A stretch of DNA of 64,000 nucleotides from Spirochaeta thermophila DSM 6578 (GCF_000184345.1 NC_017583.1:124001-188000), one strand, 5' to 3'; counted from the stretch's first letter, positions 53,001-61,709 are shown. Notes: a model not told the origin generated them from the sequence alone. Made by a program: numbers and translations.

Positions 53001-55634
53001 CTCTACAACACCAACTATGAAACTACCAACTTCACGGTCCGGAACCACTACCTCCAGTTCCAGATCAACGCCTCCTCAGGTAACGGCCAGCTCTACTACC
53101 GCGTGGGCTACGTGACGGGAACGACGAGTGTGCCGGCCTCGAGCCTCGTGAGGGGTGGTGTGTACACCATAGAGACCGTAGGCGATACGGACTGGACCAG
53201 GATCGGTGCCCTGGCCAACCAGGCGGGCATCACATTCGTGGCCACAGGACCTGGCACAGGGTCTGGTACGGCCATCTCGTACACTACCACTGAGCTCAAC
53301 GCCACCCTCACCAGCAACGTGGTGGATCTCACCGACTTCTCGAGCATCCCGGATTCAGCGGTTGCGAACGACCGCCGGTTCATCATCAAGGTGTACGATT
53401 CTACCGTGCCGGCGGGTGGTGAGGAGGAGCAGCTTGCTGCTGCCGTGCTGGTAGGGCTCACGGTGGACAACACCGATGAGGCGGTACCTGAACTTGCAGT
53501 CGCTGATATGGGACAGACATACTCCGTGGCTGAGGCGTATGTCGACAGAGTTCTCCAACCTGTGAGCTCATACGAAGACAATATCGTCACCTCTGGGGAT
53601 GGCACACGACAGGGATACGTGCAGTACGCAGCTGCGAGTAGTGACGCCGATGCCGACGTGAGCGGAAAGGTGATCTTCTTTGGTAAGGCATACGACAACC
53701 AGAACCTGCAGCGCATCCAGGTGCAGATTACAGGCTATGACGGTGGAACCGGCATCGGGCAGCCCTTCGAGATCGCCGTGGCCTCTGGTGGCACCCTCGT
53801 CTCAGCCAACAGCGCCACGATCGCCGATGTGGAGGCAGGGAATGCTGACTGGGCCTTCGAGGTGGTCTCCGGCAGTGAGTCCCTCACTGTGGACAACGGG
53901 CATGTGATCAACTGGAAGTTCGCATGGAACACCGCAACCGTGCAGAACGTGGCCCAAGACAACGTGACGTTGACCTTCACCGTGGAGGATACCTCAGGCA
54001 ATACAGGAACCCCTGTGAGCTATACGGTGGATGTACGGCCCTACATCACCGATGTGCAGCGCGATCCCGCGAACTTCAACACCTACCGGTCGAAGTACGG
54101 ATGGTACTCCCTGCGGAGGGGTGAGACTGTCCAGATCACGGGCTTCAACCTCTACAGCTCCCCATCCGATACCATAAGCTTTGGTGGAGCGGCTGTGAAT
54201 CTCCCATCCAGCGCTACGACCACCTCGTTCTCCCTGACTGTGCCGGCTACCGCGGTCTCCGGCGCCATCACCCTCATGGTGAATGGTCTTGAGGCCCTCA
54301 ACAACATCAACGACAACACGGAGACCTACAACCAGGAGTACGATACTGCTGAGCCGCGTTCGACCCTCTGGACAGATGATCGCTACGCCCACATCTGGCA
54401 GTCCAACGACACCACCGGTACCCTCGATGCAGGGTACTTCCCCGGGAGCGACAACCCTGTGCATCCTGCCATGACCGTAGATCCCTCAACCGGAAGGCTG
54501 TATGCGAGCTGGTCCCACTATGCCACCTCGCAGGTCTATCGAGCGGCGATAGATGATGCTGGAAGGACCACGGTGTTCCGGATTTACGATCCCTCAGAGC
54601 ATACCGATATCGATTACGGCGTCCGACCGGTCATCGCCTACAACGCGAACTATTACAATGGTGCTACTACCTATGGCGGTCTCTATGTCTGGGATCCACA
54701 AGCCCCGTATCAGTTCAGTTCAGCGGGAGTGGACAACTACTTCTATCAGGGTGAGAATATGGGGCACGACCAGTATCTCATGCAGTTCATCAATGAGCGC
54801 GTGGTCACGGTGGGGGATAACATCCACGTGAGCTACTACGATACCGAGACCAAGGCTCTCAAGTATATGTACATCCAGAGCGGCGATACCAGTACTGCGG
54901 AACACTCCTGGGTAAATCTCGACGGAGGCTCTGATGGGGATGATATCCAGGTGGTCTCTACCGGTCGGGTCTCTGCAGCAGGTGAGTTCAGCGCCATCGA
55001 CGTGACCCCGTTGGGCTACCCGGTAATCGCCTACTACGATATCTCCCGGCAGACCGTGCGGATCGCCCGAGCAACGAGCACCACGCCCACTACTGCAGCC
55101 GATTGGGTACTCCAGGACGTGATCAGCACCTCTGATCCCAACTACCGGTACTCTGGCAAGTACATCTCCATGCGGATCGACAGTCAAGGCTATGTCCACC
55201 TTGCCTTCTTCAGGGTGAGCACAGGTGATCTCATCTACATGAAGTCCACCAACAACCCGCAGGACGGGAGCACAGACTACACGTTCGGTCCCACTGTGGT
55301 GGTCGACAACGAAGGCTCGGTAGGTATCTGGGCCGACATCTCCCTCACCGACGACGACAGGCCGGTGATCACCTACCTCGACTTCTCGCTGGTCAACACC
55401 TTTGATGGCCTCAAGATGGCCTTCTACGATCCTGCGCTCGAACGTGAGGACGGAGATGTGGCAGGAGAACCCGACACCTCTGACGGATGGGAGACCATGT
55501 ACGCAGCCCTTGGGTATGACATCGACAACAAGCGGCTGAGCATCGAGTACGATACGGGCGGCCACAACGGATGGTGGGCTGCAATAGGGTACGCTTCGAG
55601 CGACTACTATCGAGTGGCCTACTACGTAAAGTAA
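47088..55634 (+). CDS. Giant Ig-like repeat surface lipoprotein (2848 residues)
   Basis: Signal peptide MKHITKLTGYVVAVITLF with Cys25 in the lipobox VVLGGC. Most of the protein is tandem Ig-like (Big_7-like) modules of about 90-110 residues with the pattern V.GTA.DD.G...V.....G....W.Y..DTT...DG.Y.....A.D..GN. Four copies of a phage-tail-like 45-residue repeat interrupt it (three at about residues 1580-1731, one near 2015-2065). An IPT/TIG-like domain lies at about 2314-2415, and the last 420 residues look like a beta-propeller (ASWSHYATSQVYRAAIDD; GNIHVSYYDTETKALKYMYI-type strands). Expected on the cell surface as an adhesin or structural protein. GGAGGGGG box before 47088; an in-frame ATG at 47013 with a good box is an alternative. 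A strong terminator follows. Confidence 0.88.
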   Translation: MKHITKLTGYVVAVITLFIVVLGGCDVGLGEQVDVARPRVALTSHESGEYVKGVVTLSGTAEDDTGIEEVQISFDRGATFKKVSNLVSKDGKIEWSYAWDTTKITDGRYYVVIKAFDSGGHQYQTEEIVFTVDNHPPVLLVSSPSKVADPTQNPHNQQAILSVHAADYSPLVSFTVDVWASDNPEDDPSTWEHLSGFPHTEAHTASPWNYTFQSTPYTLDIGKPQRSFHFVVSAEDKAGNISQTFYHTDDIYQLGGITLTVEQVRQILEGSPPEGISVTPQDLGAVALSADAPFTLYFDEEEDNPKITFLEGGTKFFTSEDITIEVEDDDAVDKDSLVFTLSKSTDGGLTYSLEPGFPLTGWTNIVADSHISVKKNETRLVQFAFACTDLEAGNFYKIEVESKDPYGNDTSEFKEFEVITSDNEPPQITGVQIDGTSLPSGGFHVSSGSYTLSFTVSDNEEVSTVEVLENGTSIFQQAVNKISESFSVPVSGNPDGSYTYEIIARDVGDLSTNVVRQVIVDSVAPQIEFSIVPPVTSPAPAFNGVVNLSGLISDDNPVDLLYYYIGPDDTDPAGSVTVQRDANGRAIGVSGLPAGWQSYGGPSNNAWTLEYDTTVLSDGTYYIGLLAADRNGNLASSFYTMVVDQSSDVPVVTVSSPSDGGFAGAGHVVSGTVADDDGVDTTSIELRYSTDGGSTWSGWTPVSVTGTGKNVSFTYTLPDLGADGLKQIEMRASDDPSKKLGSAPAAITTTEGPVSFTYDATGPDVDITTPAMNEAFVSSFTATGTVLEENLQTLRLKIDTGSWQTLTPSGTAPNYSWTYDVDTTLFDSLSQGPHSLTVEAVDKVGQTDAVQVTFYKDSAGPGIVFTSIQEGVNTILTSTSPVVAGSISDDYSNIASQIEYRIDGADPDPWQQAGVSGSGKTVSFSIDVSSLSDGQHDLDIRATDALGNQTEIVDVQFRIDRAAPSLSITGPAEGTVYGTVPSGVVFTLTGTASDALLDTVTADLEGTPLSNGGSATTWSFDVDKTVFDALTEGAHTIQVTAMDLAGRSTLISWQFIKDGQPPVISFSNINEDGSTVLQDASPVINGVVSDMYGVGTVETRIEQYNYSTSSWEPVEDWMGVGNPAGATVYVWSKDLGPSGLNLGAGRYRISVRATDTAQNTPNQGEKLHIEFAIDQQAPDLTIDPIAMYQNGDFTLTGTASDDGAIASVKIKVDDTDFSTGAVDATYDSGTGTWSVSVPTGGLLSGDHTVYVQAKDSAGKTVMLNKPFVFDNEDPGVSILEPTHQTRVNGEVTIRGTTSDNVAVATVEYRFGKNATTWQTSGLSGLYSWSYTFTQIESYANDTYATEIDPATGLPQAGTNVWALPFQVRVTDVAGNVYEELSYELWIDPDMDTPLVYITSHTNNQTVGGTVRLAGYATDDDWVYDVEYRVDPTGTGSGYGSWASANRIGAGTQVNWYVNLNEDGSLNPPPGEINEVLVQVRAVDSKDNGLSRGIEGDVASIRLRFDSNVPVIEDVEVFKADGTKVPYTAGERVAGTFTVEAVMRDEGGLSEIEWRGEGTTLFTDVLSDPTVVTTPPEVGASEIRAGVKYLITSVGTTDFTAIGASSNDVGITFTATGPGTGTGTAYMAVTPPLVPAAELVSGEAYAIFDPGTTDWTAVGAPDNSVGTPFVATGAGTGDGIAFRIVAATELVADEAYRIYEPGTTDWTAVGAPDNNAGTTFTATGAGTGDGFAIEPEKLSFVYRFHLQLDSTTLNGGAYAATSGFYQLDLRVTDNASPTPYMSQQSLNLQIDNYYPSGEYLASPNAATAEYYIQGRGWDSGTGSGPIQGIGEVVVYFEREGSFIDLAGGAGSWTTRYVKDEAAGGTYQDVTFPADTASGIWVDTNEIGVDIDGDGYVEGFSTDGIYKNWYAIYDTTVLADGPVTLHYVIIDAAGNATHYTQDLYIQNNIPQIDNVVIGTDLDNSSTIDPGETKLYNTNYETTNFTVRNHYLQFQINASSGNGQLYYRVGYVTGTTSVPASSLVRGGVYTIETVGDTDWTRIGALANQAGITFVATGPGTGSGTAISYTTTELNATLTSNVVDLTDFSSIPDSAVANDRRFIIKVYDSTVPAGGEEEQLAAAVLVGLTVDNTDEAVPELAVADMGQTYSVAEAYVDRVLQPVSSYEDNIVTSGDGTRQGYVQYAAASSDADADVSGKVIFFGKAYDNQNLQRIQVQITGYDGGTGIGQPFEIAVASGGTLVSANSATIADVEAGNADWAFEVVSGSESLTVDNGHVINWKFAWNTATVQNVAQDNVTLTFTVEDTSGNTGTPVSYTVDVRPYITDVQRDPANFNTYRSKYGWYSLRRGETVQITGFNLYSSPSDTISFGGAAVNLPSSATTTSFSLTVPATAVSGAITLMVNGLEALNNINDNTETYNQEYDTAEPRSTLWTDDRYAHIWQSNDTTGTLDAGYFPGSDNPVHPAMTVDPSTGRLYASWSHYATSQVYRAAIDDAGRTTVFRIYDPSEHTDIDYGVRPVIAYNANYYNGATTYGGLYVWDPQAPYQFSSAGVDNYFYQGENMGHDQYLMQFINERVVTVGDNIHVSYYDTETKALKYMYIQSGDTSTAEHSWVNLDGGSDGDDIQVVSTGRVSAAGEFSAIDVTPLGYPVIAYYDISRQTVRIARATSTTPTTAADWVLQDVISTSDPNYRYSGKYISMRIDSQGYVHLAFFRVSTGDLIYMKSTNNPQDGSTDYTFGPTVVVDNEGSVGIWADISLTDDDRPVITYLDFSLVNTFDGLKMAFYDPALEREDGDVAGEPDTSDGWETMYAALGYDIDNKRLSIEYDTGGHNGWWAAIGYASSDYYRVAYYVK
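51829..52280 (+). repeat. Three tandem phage-tail-like 45-residue repeats in the giant lipoprotein
   Basis: Each unit follows G..Y.I...GTTD[FW]TA[IV]GA..N..G..F.ATG.GTG.G.A; units begin near 51829, 51994 and 52147. The same pattern is common, to my knowledge, in tail-fibre and structural proteins of tailed phages. Confidence 0.85.
53131..53281 (+). repeat. Fourth copy of the phage-tail-like repeat
   Basis: SLVRGGVYTIETVGDTDWT, then IGALANQAGITFVATGPGTG. Same unit as at 51829-52280, separated by about 850 nt of other sequence. Confidence 0.85.
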
Positions 55635-55651
55635 GGGTGTTACGCAGAGGT

Positions 55652-55683
55652 AAGGGGCTGCCTTCCGGCAGCCCCTTCTTTTT
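55652..55683 (+). terminator. Intrinsic terminator of the giant lipoprotein gene
   Basis: 11-bp perfect stem AAGGGGCTGCC/GGCAGCCCCTT, TTCC loop, then CTTTTT. Begins 17 nt after the stop codon. Confidence 0.93.
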
Positions 55684-55714
55684 GTCTTCATCGACTCCCT
55701 GGAAGAAGGCGGTC

Positions 55715-56710
55715 TTAGTGTAGGCCTTCCACCACCAGCCTTGTACTCGCATCCCATGCGGCCTTTGCCCGCCACGCGAGGGGGTTGGGCGCCTCTGCTC
55801 CCCGTACCGTCGGCACCAGCCCTGTCCTCATCGCAAGGGCCTCCTGCACCTCCCGCTCCCCTGCCCACGCACGCCCCTGCGCCACCGCTCCCCTATTCCT
55901 CCAGCCCACAGGCACAGCCCACAGGACCCGCACGGGAAGCTCGTACTCGGCCACCTCAGCCGGATCGGGGAACCGGTCTGCCTCGAGAAGCCCCACCTTC
56001 CCCGGTCCCAGTCTCACCGCCTCTGCGAGCGGCGCGTACACCCACAGCCCCTGCTCCGCAAAAAACCGCGCCCACACATCCTCCCACACCGCAGTCTCCG
56101 ACCCCCTTGCCCACACCCCCGCATCCAGCCACGTCCTCACGCTCTCCTCCCCCCCCACGCCAAACCGTGCCCCCTGCACCCCTGCGCTCCACCTGCCCCG
56201 CGGCGTCCCCCCCGCCACCAGCACCCGGCCTCGGCCTGCGGCTAGATCCCCGCGCGTCAGCCTCTCCTGCCTTGCGCGCCGGAACACCATCCACACATCC
56301 ACCACCAGTGGCACACTCCCTGCCGGTACCGCCCCATCCCTCACGAGCCTCACATACCCCTCGGGAAACCCCGTATCCTCGCTCTCCCCCCATTCGAACG
56401 CATGGGCCTTCCCTTCGGGAACCCCCCACGTGATGAGGACCCCCGGCGCCCTGCACGCCTCATAGCTGCCGGGAAACACCTCCACCCGCCGGAAGGGAGC
56501 ATCCTCCCTCTCTTCCAGGAACGCGCGCCACAGCTCATCGGTCTCCGGGGTCACATACCACCGTGGAGCATAGTACGTCACGTACCACCACAGCCCACCC
56601 GCAAGCACAATTGCCACCAGGACCCCTCCCAGCACCATCCACACCCATGGGGGAAAGAACGACCTCACTTCCCTGTCAGTCCTCTGTCTTTGTTTGCTTC
56701 TCCTGTTCAT
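55715..56710 (-). CDS. Single-pass membrane protein of unknown function
   Basis: 331 residues from ATG 56710 (MNRRSKQRQRTDREV) with an AGGAG box. A basic N-terminus, one TM helix (about 24-46) and an extracytoplasmic domain of about 285 residues: VLITWGVPEGKAHAFEWGES, PLVVDVWMVFRRARQERLTRGD, ADRFPDPAEVAEYELPVRVLW. The pattern (an object taken up, deposit of a value, a list of allowed outputs) recalls extracytoplasmic binding folds, but no family is recognised. It lies between the two giant genes, downstream of giant B. Confidence 0.7.
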   Translation of the reverse strand: MNRRSKQRQRTDREVRSFFPPWVWMVLGGVLVAIVLAGGLWWYVTYYAPRWYVTPETDELWRAFLEEREDAPFRRVEVFPGSYEACRAPGVLITWGVPEGKAHAFEWGESEDTGFPEGYVRLVRDGAVPAGSVPLVVDVWMVFRRARQERLTRGDLAAGRGRVLVAGGTPRGRWSAGVQGARFGVGGEESVRTWLDAGVWARGSETAVWEDVWARFFAEQGLWVYAPLAEAVRLGPGKVGLLEADRFPDPAEVAEYELPVRVLWAVPVGWRNRGAVAQGRAWAGEREVQEALAMRTGLVPTVRGAEAPNPLAWRAKAAWDASTRLVVEGLH

Positions 56711-56788
56711 ACCCACTCCTGCAACGGTATATCCTGGGAACCGTATCACATGAGGTATTCTCCTCTTCACATTGTAGTACCACCCTAC

Positions 56789-56819
56789 GAAAAAGGCGAG
56801 CTCCCTCAGGAAGCCCGCC
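56789..56819 (-). terminator. Intrinsic terminator of the barrel-ended Ig-like protein
   Basis: Minus strand: 11-bp stem with two G-U pairs, TGA loop, then five T residues, 25 nt after the stop at 56844. Some read-through into the 331-residue gene is possible. Confidence 0.85.
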
Positions 56820-56843
56820 TCTCACCTCTTTCGGCGCACCGGT

Positions 56844-59800
56844 CTAGAACATCACCACATGGGTGCCGAAGGTGAGCTTGGGCACGATCTTCGGATCCAC
56901 GTCCGAGGGGATGAACCAGAGTTCCGGCTCCACGTAGAGGCTGTAGGTGTGGAAGGCCGGGAAGCGCTTCACCTCCACGATCGGGAACTCCAGCTGGGCG
57001 AGGATGGCGCTCAAGACCACGGAGGAGATCGTCCTGGTCCCTTGGGCCTCCTCCACCTCGATGGGATCGTAGAGGAGGATGTAGCTGAAATCCGCTCCGA
57101 GGGCCAGCTTCAACGAGAGCCAGTCCCAGTCGGGCCCCAGGAACGACTCGAACGGCACGGAGAGGAGGCTCGCGAGGAGCTTGCCGCTTATGAACTGGCC
57201 CGAGAGGCGGGCCGGCTTGCCCTCGGCGGTGGTCCGCGGGCCGAGACCATAGCTCACCTGGAGCTTCACGTTGTTGTCGAAGAAGGTGAGGCCAAGGCCC
57301 GCCTTCCAGTAGGTCATGCCGAGGAAATGGGCGTCGAGGTACATCCCCTGGATGAACTCGGGTATCTCGTACCCGGCCTTGTCTCCGGCCCTGAGGCTTA
57401 TCTGCACGTCCTTAAGCCCGAAGTTGTCGTCCGCAATACCAAACGCCACGAGCTTCTCGTTGACCCTGTCGCCCTCGAGCGGGGCTATCACCTTCACCTC
57501 GGGCGGGATCTTGTCCACCACGAAGAGGGTGCGCAGGACGGCGGTCTCACCGTTCCGGAAGGAGGCCTGCACCAGGACAGGGAGCGGACCATTGGGGAGG
57601 AAGCCCGTCTCCACGCGGTACTCCCACTCCTCTCGGGCCGGAATCTCCTCGAACGTCCTCCCGTTGTCGAGACTCACCTGTATGCGCACCACTTCGAACT
57701 CCCGTATCTTCTTCCTGTAGTCCGGATCTTCGGGATCGAGCGTGGTGAGGTAGGCAGCGGTCCCTCTGATCCAGGGCCTGTTGGTGAGCATATCGCCTAT
57801 CATGTGGCTCTCGAGGGTGAGGTAGGGCCCTGTCTTCTGGTAGATGAAGCTCCGCGGCTCGCTCTCCACCCGCGCCCCATCGTGGGAGAGCACGGCCTTC
57901 AGGGTGACCTCGCCGTCGGGGACCTTGCCGGGATCGAGGACTGCCCTGAAATATCCGCGGGGGTTCACGTCGGCCGAGGTGAGGAATCCGTCCTCGAGGA
58001 AGAGTTGCACCTTCTCCACCGGCGAGGGAGCCGTCGCCACACCTTCGACCACCACGGGCCCGTGGACGACCTCACCCTCGGAGGGGAAGAGGATGTGCAC
58101 CGAGGCGCCCTCGGTCCGTGCCACCACGAAGAGGTTCCTGTCCACGAGGGCCACATTGCCTGCCTTATCCCTGGCCTCGAGTCTCAGGTTGTACCACCCG
58201 GGCGAGAGCTCACCCAACGGTATGCGAGTGGTGAGCACCCTCTCGAGCGGGAGCGTCACCTCCACCGGTTCCAGCTGGTTGTTGATGGGCTCGAGGATCC
58301 CCTTGAAGGAGGTGAGCTGGATGTTGTCGGAGACACGGCCTGAGAGCCGGACCTCTCCCGAGACGGTGGCCCCTTCTTCCGGGGTGGTGATGGTGATCTC
58401 GGGAGGCGTGTTGTCCACGTTCACCAGCGCAGAGTACGAGGCCTCTATGCCATATCCATCGCGTACCACGAACTGCACCGCGTACGTACCGTCCGTGAAG
58501 ATGGTGGTATCGAGCGGGTAGGTCCACTCCGTACCTTCTATGGTGAGGTGGGCGAAGTGGAAGGAGTTCCCGTTGTCGAAGGAGACCCGTACCGAATCGA
58601 TCCCGTTCGCGTCACCCGCCGTTCCCCTGAGGATCACCGTTCCTCTTACGGTCTCCTCGACCGTGGGGGAGACCATGGCACCCTCCGGTTCGCTGAGACT
58701 CACCCTGAGTGTTTTCGAGGCGATCTCCCCCTGCAACCCGAACAGATCCACGGCGTAGATCTCCACGGTGTGTTCATTGTCGGAGAGGGAGGAGAGGGGA
58801 ATGGTGAAGGAGAAGGTGTGCTGCGCAGGCACCTCCTGCCAGGTGCCGTCGTCGAGCTTCCATACGATCTTGGAGATGCCGTCGTCGTCGAAGGCCATGC
58901 CCGCAATCGTGACGTCCTTGGTGACCACGAAGTCGTCGGGTGGTGTCTGGATCTCCACGTGGGGTTTGTCGAGCGAGAGGTCCACGGAGGGTGAGAGGAT
59001 GGTCTCCGAGGTGTTCCCTGCCGCATCTTCCGCAATGAGCTTCATGGTCTTTCCCTCCTCGGCGAGGTGGGAGAAGTCGACCGTGAACGAGAAGATCCCG
59101 TCTTCCGGAGAGAGGGGGGTGAAGGAGGGCTCCGGGGTACTGGCGGCTGCTTCCTCGGAGTCCCCCGATGAGGCAGAGGGTTCAGACGGTCCCTGTTCCA
59201 GGAGGTAGCCGAACCGCACCACCGGGGCCTCGGAGATGATGGAGCCTGCCACCAGGATGGTGCCGTTCACCGTCTTTCCCGCCTCGGGGGTGGTGAAGGC
59301 GAGGGTGGGCGGGGTGGCGTCGTAGAAGAGGTGGATGCGCCGGTGGGTCATGTGACCTGCGTCGTCCACTGCCTTTACCTCCAGGAGGTGTGGGCCGGGG
59401 GTGAGCTGGGACACGGCCATCGTGGTGGAAAACCGGGGTTCTGAGGCGGATACGCTCACCCAGGGGGCACCGTCGAGCCTGTAGGAGAGCCGGGGCAGAC
59501 CGGCGTCGTCCTGCACCTCTCCCTCGATGGTGAGCGACGTGTTGAGGTACGCCCCATCCGAGGGGGTACTAAGCGTGAGTACAGGGGCATCGAGATCGAT
59601 CTCGGCATTGAAGCGGGGTGAACGGTAGGTGCGGCCGTCGGTTGAGGTCACCACCACCTGAACGCCCGAGGCCTTTCCCGCCTTCTGAGGCGTGATGATG
59701 AGGTGGGTGTCCTCGTGTCTCACGCTGAGGAGATCGTCGGCCCCTTCGAGTACCACCTCTCGTATCCCTTTTCCCGAGAAGAAGCCTACGAGGGGGGTGC

Positions 59801-61709
59801 GATCCGTCCAGACCATGGTCCCATGGGAGAGGCGGTAGTCGAGGAGGAACACCTCATCGGGCTTGACAGGCGGGGGGAGACTCTCGCCTTCCTTCTTCGG
59901 CGGAGGTGCCTGATAGGAGATGACCTGGGGAAAGAGAGAGGTACGCCCGTCGCGCATGGTGAGCGCAAAGACCGCGGCGAGGGCCCCATGGCCTGCCTTG
60001 GGATCAAGAGAGGCCTCGAAGACATAGCCGCCTTCTTCGTCAGGACTGATCTTGAGACCCGTCTTTCTCACCGTGTTCGGGAACTGCGGGATGTTCTCGG
60101 GATCGAGGGGCATGAGGGCCCAGAGGTCGTCCCCTCCCACGTAGAGCACGCCGGAGGAGGGCTTCTCCTGGGCAGTGATCCTTCCCCGGAGGACGGCCTT
60201 GCGGGAGGCATCGTAGGTGAGGCCGTTCTTCCAGGTGAGGGATTCGCCCGTGTCGGTATAGAACAGCTCCTCGACCGTGAGGATCGGCGCGTTGGGGGCG
60301 ATCTGGAACGAGACCTTCACCGGAGGGCTCTCCAGACCGTAGACGTCCACCCCCATGAGGGTGAGGGTGTGTCGGCCCGGGGGAAGTCCCTCGAGGGGTA
60401 CGTAGAATCCCATGGAGGCGGGGATCTCAACCCCCTGTTTGGGATCGTCTCCCATACCGAGGACCCTTACCTTCTCAGGCGGGTTGGGTCCCACGATACG
60501 GCCCACGAGCACCTCATCCGAGGTGAGGAGCGGCTCACCCTCTTCCTGGGTGGGGAAGAGGATCTCCACCCGAGGCTGGAAGGCCTTTCTGTCGTTTTTG
60601 AGCCGGAGCTTCCGGGAAGAGAGGTTGCCGCTCGCATCCTCTGCATGCACGATGAGTTCGAGCGTGCCGTCCTTTTCCTGCGTGGTGTCGAGGGTGAGGT
60701 GCCAGTACGGGTTCCCTGGTATGATCTCGAGGTCGTGCTCTTCGCCCTTGAAGGTGTACCAGAGCCGTTTCACCCCTATGGCATCCCTCACCGTGCCAGT
60801 GATGCCCACCTTCCCGAAGACCACGGCCTCGTCTTCAGGGTTGAGTACGCTGAGTGTGGCCGGTTCGTTGTCCACGAAGAGGAGGAAGGGGGTGCGGACT
60901 TCTGTCCCGGTGCCGTCGGTGGCGGTGAACCACCACACATAGGGGCCGTCGGGGAAGGGCCTGGTATCGAGAGGAAGGGAAAATCGGTAGACTCCTTCGC
61001 CCTTGTCGTACTTGAGACCCATCGTGAGGGTTTTCTCCGGGATGTGCTCCTCCTCTCCCTTTTTGTTTACTGCGGTATAGGAGGGTATGGTGACGGTGAG
61101 TGCTTCCACGCCGGTCTCGTCCCTCACCACACCTTCGAGAGCCATCTTCCCCGAGACAAGGGCGCCACTCTGATGCGAGGTGAACTCGATCACCGGCGGA
61201 GCGGTGTCGAGCACGAATGTGGAGGTGATCTCCGGTCCCTCGGTGCCGTTCACGTCCACCGCCTTCACCGAGATGGTGTGGGTTCCCTCGGTGAGTCGTG
61301 AGGCGGGTACTGCGACCCGCCAGTACTCGGTTCCCTCGGCCGTCTGGTAGGAACCGTCGTCGAGCTTCACGAGGACCCGTGCCACGCCGTCGTCGTCGAC
61401 CGCCACGCCCACGATGTTGAAGGCATTACGCACCACCTCGTACTCCTGTGGGGAGACGATCCGCACCACCGGGAGGTCGGAGGCAGGATCCACCTTGATG
61501 TTGAACGGTCCGGCGATGGACTCGTTTCCTGCAAAATCGATGGCCTTTATGATCACGTTGTGGGTACCGGGTTTTGTCTCCTGGAGGTCGAACTCTTTTT
61601 TCCAGTCCTCCTTCCCCTCTGCTTCCTGCCACTCGGTGGTACCGCCAGCATAGAGCCAGACGGAGATGAGGAGAAGAAAGAGAAATGTCGTGAGGCTACG
61701 CAGCTTCAT
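56844..61709 (-). CDS. Ig-like repeat protein with C-terminal beta-barrel-like domain (1621 residues)
   Basis: Cleavable signal peptide MKLRSLTTFLFLLLISVWLYA, no lipobox. About a dozen Ig-like modules related to those of the giant lipoprotein follow (VVRIVSPQEYEVVRNAFNIVGVAVDDDGVA; VMAFDDDGI-type AFDDDGISKIVWKLDDGTW). The last 190-220 residues alternate polar and hydrophobic residues (YLDAHFLGMTYWKAGLGLTFF; WDWLSLKLALGADFSYILLY; SLYVEPELWFIP) and end in Phe, which suggests an outer-membrane beta-barrel or beta-sheet anchor. AAGGAGG box. A 218-nt leader region separates it from the LysM gene upstream. Expected at the outer membrane. Confidence 0.85.
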   Translation of the reverse strand: MKLRSLTTFLFLLLISVWLYAGGTTEWQEAEGKEDWKKEFDLQETKPGTHNVIIKAIDFAGNESIAGPFNIKVDPASDLPVVRIVSPQEYEVVRNAFNIVGVAVDDDGVARVLVKLDDGSYQTAEGTEYWRVAVPASRLTEGTHTISVKAVDVNGTEGPEITSTFVLDTAPPVIEFTSHQSGALVSGKMALEGVVRDETGVEALTVTIPSYTAVNKKGEEEHIPEKTLTMGLKYDKGEGVYRFSLPLDTRPFPDGPYVWWFTATDGTGTEVRTPFLLFVDNEPATLSVLNPEDEAVVFGKVGITGTVRDAIGVKRLWYTFKGEEHDLEIIPGNPYWHLTLDTTQEKDGTLELIVHAEDASGNLSSRKLRLKNDRKAFQPRVEILFPTQEEGEPLLTSDEVLVGRIVGPNPPEKVRVLGMGDDPKQGVEIPASMGFYVPLEGLPPGRHTLTLMGVDVYGLESPPVKVSFQIAPNAPILTVEELFYTDTGESLTWKNGLTYDASRKAVLRGRITAQEKPSSGVLYVGGDDLWALMPLDPENIPQFPNTVRKTGLKISPDEEGGYVFEASLDPKAGHGALAAVFALTMRDGRTSLFPQVISYQAPPPKKEGESLPPPVKPDEVFLLDYRLSHGTMVWTDRTPLVGFFSGKGIREVVLEGADDLLSVRHEDTHLIITPQKAGKASGVQVVVTSTDGRTYRSPRFNAEIDLDAPVLTLSTPSDGAYLNTSLTIEGEVQDDAGLPRLSYRLDGAPWVSVSASEPRFSTTMAVSQLTPGPHLLEVKAVDDAGHMTHRRIHLFYDATPPTLAFTTPEAGKTVNGTILVAGSIISEAPVVRFGYLLEQGPSEPSASSGDSEEAAASTPEPSFTPLSPEDGIFSFTVDFSHLAEEGKTMKLIAEDAAGNTSETILSPSVDLSLDKPHVEIQTPPDDFVVTKDVTIAGMAFDDDGISKIVWKLDDGTWQEVPAQHTFSFTIPLSSLSDNEHTVEIYAVDLFGLQGEIASKTLRVSLSEPEGAMVSPTVEETVRGTVILRGTAGDANGIDSVRVSFDNGNSFHFAHLTIEGTEWTYPLDTTIFTDGTYAVQFVVRDGYGIEASYSALVNVDNTPPEITITTPEEGATVSGEVRLSGRVSDNIQLTSFKGILEPINNQLEPVEVTLPLERVLTTRIPLGELSPGWYNLRLEARDKAGNVALVDRNLFVVARTEGASVHILFPSEGEVVHGPVVVEGVATAPSPVEKVQLFLEDGFLTSADVNPRGYFRAVLDPGKVPDGEVTLKAVLSHDGARVESEPRSFIYQKTGPYLTLESHMIGDMLTNRPWIRGTAAYLTTLDPEDPDYRKKIREFEVVRIQVSLDNGRTFEEIPAREEWEYRVETGFLPNGPLPVLVQASFRNGETAVLRTLFVVDKIPPEVKVIAPLEGDRVNEKLVAFGIADDNFGLKDVQISLRAGDKAGYEIPEFIQGMYLDAHFLGMTYWKAGLGLTFFDNNVKLQVSYGLGPRTTAEGKPARLSGQFISGKLLASLLSVPFESFLGPDWDWLSLKLALGADFSYILLYDPIEVEEAQGTRTISSVVLSAILAQLEFPIVEVKRFPAFHTYSLYVEPELWFIPSDVDPKIVPKLTFGTHVVMF

